DNA of 64,000 nucleotides from Prinsepia uniflora (taxonomy: Eukaryota; Streptophyta; Magnoliopsida; Rosales; Rosaceae): assembly GCA_032719365.1 (NCBI GenBank), contig CM064861.1:83076863-83140862 (forward strand), written 5' to 3'. Below the pieces are notes generated by a model. That model made no database searches. It was not told where the DNA came from and was given only the letters and a program-made list of their open reading frames with translations. Of the stretch, positions 58,509 through 64,000 are shown in pieces. The stretch's first letter is position 1, and each line of letters begins with the position of its first letter. The translations under genes and the position numbers were made by a program.

Positions 58509-59100
58509 TGTGGACCCGAAAATTGTGGAGCTGCCACGTAGCCCAAAATGACTAAATTGCCCTTGACAATGACATTAACGGCTTACAAACACCCGCACAG
58601 TAAATAATGTATTTTTAGCTAAGTACATTATTAAATCGAGTTAAAGGCCTCGATAATATTGATGTTTTTAATAATAAAACATTTGTTATTAATATTAAAT
58701 ATCATTATTATCACATTTACAATTAATGTTAATTATCGGTATTATCATAATTATTATTAACATTATTATCATTATTATCAAAATGAATAACTATGATAAT
58801 TATTAAATAATTTATTTTATTAATAATATATTATTTATTAATTACAAATTCAACTGACCAATCAGAATGCTACAAGGCACCCAAGGTTTTCCTATAATTA
58901 GAAAAATTCACTTCATTTCCAAGGAAACTCGTTTCTTGACTTTCGAAGTATATCATTTTCCTCTCTCAAAGCTAAGTTAGAAATCAGAATGTTTTTGGTC
59001 GAATAACTCCCCAGGTAATCGATCGAGGCAACGATAGCTGATTGTTTGCTGTTTGCAGGAATTGTGAGAACTTTTCACGGCTGGTGCTATTTTTAATTCA
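58509..59100 (+). mobile_element. putative LTR of a Tat-like gypsy element
   Basis: A stretch from TGTGGACCCG (58509) to TTAATTCA (59100) is followed by AAAATTGGTGCTTTCATTGA, a sequence found just after the 5' LTR in a group of plant gypsy elements. Decayed gag sequence follows in the plus orientation. No second LTR or target duplication is in the window, so limits are tentative. Confidence 0.42.
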
Positions 59101-59104
59101 AAAA

Positions 59105-60741
59105 TTGGTGCTTTCATTGAAAGCGATTGAGAAATACTTATAAGGAGCTCTCACGATTGTTCATTGTTCTTCTACTGTATTCATAGTTTTTCAAGTTTTT
59201 ATTTATCGTTCATCTTTCTTCGTTCGTCATTCATCGACATTATTCGAAGATTTTGAATGTTGTTTAGTCATCTCGCAAAAAATTTTCGTTCGAACATTTT
59301 TTTGTGATTCAGCATGGCTAGGATTCGTTGATTCGTTCGATCAGCTGAGAAGGTGTTTTAGCCTCCACTGCTTAGACGAGGAATGAAGCACACATAGAGA
59401 CCTCGGAGGATCGCCCAAGCTGTCCCCAACGTGTGTCCATCGAGGCGCCCATGGAGGTGCAGGTTCAAATTCCAAACTTCAATTTTGGAACTTTCCCCTC
59501 TCCCACAACTCAGATACCTGCACTAGGAGAAGGAACGTTGGCCTTGCAACAAACTATCGGACGATTGGTGGGAGATGCTTCAAGGCGGAGTCAGCCCAAT
59601 GCGAACATGGACCTGCGAGATTTCCTAGATGGATGCCATACATCTCAGGGAGGAATCACCACCAACTACCTCAGGATAACTTGGCTCAACAAGTCGAAAA
59701 ATTGAGCAGCAAAGTTCAAATACAGTCAGAGCTTTTGCATCGACTTTTTGAGGAGAAAATAACTCAGGAACCTGAGAGACACTCCACCTCACGTGTAAGG
59801 CAAGAAGACGTTCCAAGGCGCCCGAAAAAGGAAATGGTCTGATACCGAATGATGTCTCGAATCACCTCGTTAAGTGATTCCAGAGAAGAAAGTCACACCC
59901 GTAGAGTAAACAGTCCACATCTCCTAAAGCCATCAGTGCACAAACGACTGGGAAAACGGGTGGGGCAACTTCGTAAGTGGAATGCTCACATGGGAGTAGG
60001 GGGTAGCATTTGGCTTCCCAGAAAATCCCAAGATGATCTACCCATGGTAGTGAAGGGGAGGACGAGGCTTACTCACCTACGCGACCTTAGAGGTCAAGGG
60101 TGGAGACTCGATGAAGTTCCCGACGATTAGCACGTAACGACTCTCCGTCTCAACGAGGTGCGTTGCAAGTTAATGATGTCCAAAGGATATTGGATCGGTA
60201 CCTTCATGCTCAGGGTGATGGCGATCTAGAAAACGATCTATGTGAGAGATATTGAGGAGGAGTCGTTCACTCAGAGGTTCACAACTCCTAATTTCAAACA
60301 ATTCAAAGGAACTTCTAATTCGGTAAAGCATATAAATTACTACTGACGAGTTATGGTCCCCCATCGATACAATGATGCACTTATGTGCAAAGTGGTCCAA
60401 GCTTCTCTACAGGGCCAGGCAATGACATGGTTCAATCATCTGCCCCAGAGATCGATCACTTCTTTTGAAGTATTGGCTCTGGCGTTTGTGAAAGAATACT
60501 CGCAACTCCGAATAGTCGAAGTAAAGGATAATCATTTCTTCTCCGTCTGAAAAAGAACAAAAGAAATTTTTCGACAATACATTCAGAGGTATTGCGAGGA
60601 CAAATCTCTTATTTTTGAATGCAGCGACCTTATTGCTGCATTGACATTCAAATAAGGACTCCCCCGGGGATAGCCAACTCTATGGCGACATAGTCGTGAA
60701 CAATGCCCGTAGCCTCACCAAGATGCTCACCTTAGCAGAAC
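59105..60741 (+). pseudogene. decayed gypsy gag (Tat-like)
   Basis: Fragments in several frames: MEVQVQIPNFNFG onward (59452), a coiled-coil-like stretch LAQQVEKLSSKVQIQ (59681), and, at about 60345-60545, the capsid-type gag motif YNDALMCKVVQASLQGQAMT followed by WFNHLPQRSITSFEVLALAF. Stops and frameshifts separate the pieces (for example TGA at 60548). The series ends at 60741 where the minus-strand LTR inserted after AGAAC. The WFN.LP..SI.SFE motif is typical of plant gypsy capsid domains. Nonfunctional; the rest of the element, if present, lies beyond the window. Confidence 0.62.
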
Positions 60742-63700
60742 TGACACGACCCATCCCAATGCCCCGGGGATTACCGTGGAATGTGTCATGCTCCCGTCTG
60801 ACAAGAGGTGTCAGACAAGGGATAACCTGTTGCCACTGCCCAAACGGGCTTCCAGAGTGCACAAGTATCGATGGAGGAGGTGTGTGACGTCCCAGTCTCT
60901 GCTACAGTCGCTTCCGGAATCAACCTGAAGGGCATTAAAAACAAAAGCTGTGAGTGGACGGAAATAAACAAGTCTGTTTAAAGCATTTATAAGACATTTA
61001 TGCCCCTCAGTAAAAACATATGCATGCACCAAAAGCCAATAATCACAAATTTATTTAGAAATAACCATTAGGGCCTTAGCCCGGAAACCCAAGCATAGTT
61101 TCAAATCCCAAAAGTTAATCCAAGAGTTATTTCATAAATCCAGTAATATTCATTTATTATTTTTCCATCTCCGGCATCCCCGATGCCTAGCGTCCCTGAC
61201 GCTTGACGTCCCCGACGTCATATCTCACGGTATTAAGAAACGCGTGCTGCCCGGGGTCTCACCGGGTCCATATCTCTGACATCCCCGATGTCTGACGTCC
61301 TTGACGTCTAATCATAGCAATCCTGCTCATGGATCACTATACGGTCCAGTAGCTCCGTACAATGACCCCTCACAGGCAATGCACCGTGACTTCTCCAGTG
61401 TCCCCGACACTTGGAGGAGACCAATATATATATCCTCATATCGAGATGGTTTTATGGAACACATTTAATTATTCATTTCCAAAATATCACAAGGGCCCTG
61501 CCCCGAATTTCCATAAAACCGTTATAAGTCCAAATAGTTAATTATCAAATCCGAAATCATTTATTCAATTCCATTTTAGGGTCCCCGACCCGAAATTGCA
61601 TATATAAATCAACTGGGCCCCTAGCCCGATTTCATAAGTCAACTGGGCCCCTGACCTGATTTCCCAAATCAACTGGGCCCCTGGCCCAATTTCATAAGTC
61701 AACTGGGCCCCTGGCCCGATTTCTTAAATCAATTGGACCCCTGGCCCGAATTCACTTTATCAAATCCGTAACTATTTCATGAAATCATATCCGAACCACA
61801 ATTATGGAAATCAGTGCAAATCTAGAAATTCTCGATATACTTGCAAACGCTTAACTCGCCTCGAAATGCGTGAAATCATATAAATTCACCGATGTCCAAA
61901 ATAAATCATAAAATCACAATTATAACAGTCATGAAACAGTTATGCATGCATCGAATTTATAAAACCAATGTCCACTCACAGACCGTATAACCGAGCGCCT
62001 CGATACGCGTGCCATAGGCCTTCCCGGGCCACACCACTATCACCGGGACTCCCAATCCTGTTCAAATCACATTAGAGGGTCACTAACCTCTTCATTAACA
62101 TCCTATTAAAGTCACGTAATTTTCCCGAATTTTTAAGTATTTTTAAACTGGATTTAAAACCTTCGGACATCCCGAACAATATCGAAACGGGGTCCGATTG
62201 ACACGAAACCAACGCTAAAATGTTCGTTACATTGTATAGGACAAAAGTCATGTTGACCCCACCTCGAGATTCGTGCCCACGCGCCGTCACGCGCCGCCGT
62301 GAGTGGCTGCACGTGAAAGCCACGATCCTGCTACAGTGACTGCTACAGTCATCGTTCCAACCCGTATGTCTGTAAAACGGGCCCATTTGACCCGTGAGAT
62401 GACCCGATCCGTTCACTGTCAAATCAACCTTAATCCTTTCAATTGAACAAAAAAATAGGTTATTTTTAAGTATAATTAGAGGTCTGTAAACCTAATTACA
62501 ACAATCCTTACCTGAAATCCAACGACTCGAAGATGAACATCGAAGAACATCTGGGCACTGTTCATCATTCGGATTTCATCAATTCCACTGGATTTCCTTA
62601 AATTGATCCACTGAGAAGCTTCGTTAGACCAAGGTAAACTCATTTCCTAATCCAATTTCATCGTTTAATCCCTCTAGAATCACGACTCAATCCTCAAGCT
62701 TCTCCTCTGTCACCAAGTCTGTTCAGAGCCAAAAGGTTGCCGAAATTCGTCGTTCTTGAGCTGGTTGTGATCGAGGCAATCCCAGAAGGCTCAAATTGAA
62801 CTCCAATTCGATCCTCAGAGCTCATAGCTCAAAATTCGAATTTCCCTCCATTGCTCCAAAATTCCGATTCTCGGTTTCCATTCCCCTCTCAGTCCCTCAT
62901 GTTCTCCCTCAGCCAATTCCTTCCGCAAATCACTCAGTTTCCATTTGCATAATCAATTGTGGAAGGAAGATTGATAATGGCCAGAATCCAACTCTCACAT
63001 CCCTGTTTTGCTTGCTCACAGGTAAGGAAAATGTATGAGAGTGATGAAGGCTGATCAGAAATAGGTGGGAAGAGATGAGATGAACGGATGAGATGGAATC
63101 TGGGGAGTGAGATGGATGGCTCAGATTAAAAGCAGAGGTTTAATCCTAATTAATTCCATAGTGGAACTTTAGCATAAAATTTATGATTAATGGAACATGA
63201 TCCAATCTAGCCAATGGGTGAGTGACACTTGTCACTCATCCAAGTGTCCTCCAACCACCATTTCAGAATAAAATAATCGACACGGTTACCGAGCCGTAAA
63301 CTTCCCCGATTTCACGTTTCAGACCATAACTTCCTCGTACGAAGTCCGATTTCGGCGTGCCGCCTGTCTATGGATTCGTATCGACCCGCACTACACAACG
63401 GTCCTTGGCCCTCGGCAAACGGACCTCCCGATCAAAAAGTCAACATTTTCCCCCATTTTGTCCAAATTACGAAAATGCCCCTGAAATTCCGAACGTCATA
63501 ACTTCTTCCACGAATGTCGGAATCGAACGTGCCACCTGTCTATGAACTCGTGACGTCCCAAACTACGTCATGGTCACTAGTCAAAGTCCGTTTGACCGTC
63601 CGAATAAAAAGTCAACATTTTGCCCACGTCTAGGGGCAAAACGGTCATTTTGCACAATTCGTCCGAAATCACTCAACTAATCCCGGATTAGTCATTCTAA

Positions 63701-63749
63701 ATCATAATTAAATAATATTAAATCCCGATACTCGGGACGGGTCGTTACA
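60742..63749 (-). mobile_element. 3' LTR of a minus-strand gypsy element extending past the window
   Basis: Plus-strand reading TGACACGACCCATCCC ... GGGTCGTTACA. The polypurine tract directly after it (63750) shows this is the 3' LTR of an element whose body lies to the right. On the minus strand: palindrome GTGAGTGACA/TGTCACTCAT (63217-63240), donor CAGGTAAGG (about 62512), acceptor GAACAG|GA (about 62058), donor GTGAGTGGAC (from 61979 downward), GTCCACTCACA at 60949-60959 on that strand, acceptor CCTTCAG|GTTG (about 60924). AGAAC at 60737-60741 is the expected left copy of the target duplication. Confidence 0.85.
61150..61760. repeat. two tandem arrays in the LTR variable region
   Basis: At 61611-61760 a 30-bp unit (AACTGGGCCCCTGGCCCGAT + TTCATAAGTC) is repeated five times at 61611, 61641, 61671, 61701 and 61731. 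At about 61170-61400 a GACGTCCCCGACGTC-type motif recurs with spacers, including near-palindromic forms. Both lie between the complementary GTGAGTGGAC and GTCCACTCAC motifs. Confidence 0.85.
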
Positions 63750-64000
63750 ACCTTCCCTCCTCGAAATTACCAATATCCTTATTCCACAACCACCTCGTGG
63801 AAAATCAATTTGGTCTCACATCTGTGTACACTTGTACACCCACTAACCAACGCAAAGCTCGTCTGAACTCAGACGTCCCATCTCGGTCTCTCACCGTACC
63901 GACCATACTCGACACCGCGAGTGAAATTGATCACCTGATCCTTGTCAATTTACCATTTAGCTGACTCCTTCAGCTTGTCGGTTCCATTCAATCATCTATC
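63750..64000 (-). mobile_element. polypurine tract and 3' internal end of the minus-strand gypsy element
   Basis: Minus strand reads TTTCGAGGAGGGAAGGT directly before the LTR start TGTAACGACCC, a purine-rich plus-strand primer site (63750-63766). The remaining 230 bases should be the end of pol and its 3' untranslated part. I could not recognise a clean protein motif in so short a piece; the element continues beyond 64000. Confidence 0.7.

Noticed and set aside
1..64000. CRISPR arrays, tRNA or rRNA genes, bacterial operons
   Set aside because: The short repeats are tandem minisatellites without unique spacers of constant length. No cloverleaf or rRNA core was seen, and gene structure is eukaryotic.

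Overview
The window is nuclear DNA from a flowering plant, almost certainly a eudicot. The evidence is spliced genes with GT-AG introns, a lysine-rich arabinogalactan protein of the AGP17/18 type, plant-type Ty3/gypsy elements with very long LTRs, Tourist-like MITEs, hAT elements and a TRIM. No bacterial-style operon, tRNA, rRNA or CRISPR array is apparent.

Only two ordinary host genes look intact. One is an ARM/TPR-repeat protein (3950-6281, two exons). The other is a GPI-anchored lysine-rich arabinogalactan protein (46373-47606, two exons). A ribosomal protein eL30 gene copy (38595 down to about 37470) is broken by a frameshift and by a TRIM. Nearly everything else is transposable elements nested in one another.

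Layout. 1-2000: two related Tourist-like MITEs. 3950-6281: ARM/TPR gene. 6510-7893: internally deleted relative of the large hAT element at 48449-54391. 8793-29822: a 21-kb block of nested LTRs from one Ty3/gypsy superfamily. It holds a plus-strand solo LTR, a minus-strand solo LTR containing an inverted LTR piece, two overlapping minus-strand LTR remnants, and a plus-strand solo LTR split by a young gypsy element (19995-28040) whose pol was deleted into its own 3' LTR. 32178-33109: hAT non-autonomous element. 33846-34680: decayed LINE RNase H/zinc region. 37090-38835: eL30 pseudogene with a 735-bp TRIM inside it and inverted repeats outside it. 40631-44757: hAT MITE split by a solo LTR. 46373-47606: AGP gene. 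48097-54435: 132-bp tandem repeat invaded by a 5.9-kb hAT element with a five-exon, about 1016-aa transposase that has lost one catalytic Asp. 56603-58274: hAT MITE, then a hAT transposase tail interrupted by a poly(A) retroposon. 58509-60741: decayed gypsy LTR and gag, cut by the minus-strand 3' LTR (60742-63749) of another gypsy element that runs off the right edge.

The most interesting pattern is in the long LTR family. Copies in both orientations that are too diverged to be recent duplicates keep the same apparent gene-like leader: a donor GGTAAG, an acceptor ACAG|G, a 60-80-nt exon, a second donor GTGAGTGGAC, and a pyrimidine-rich acceptor ending CAG|GT. The second donor is the exact reverse complement of a motif just before the final acceptor. 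The DNA between them is a hypervariable tandem-repeat region that differs from copy to copy. This reads as a conserved two-intron leader inside the LTR. It is inferred from sequence and needs RNA evidence.
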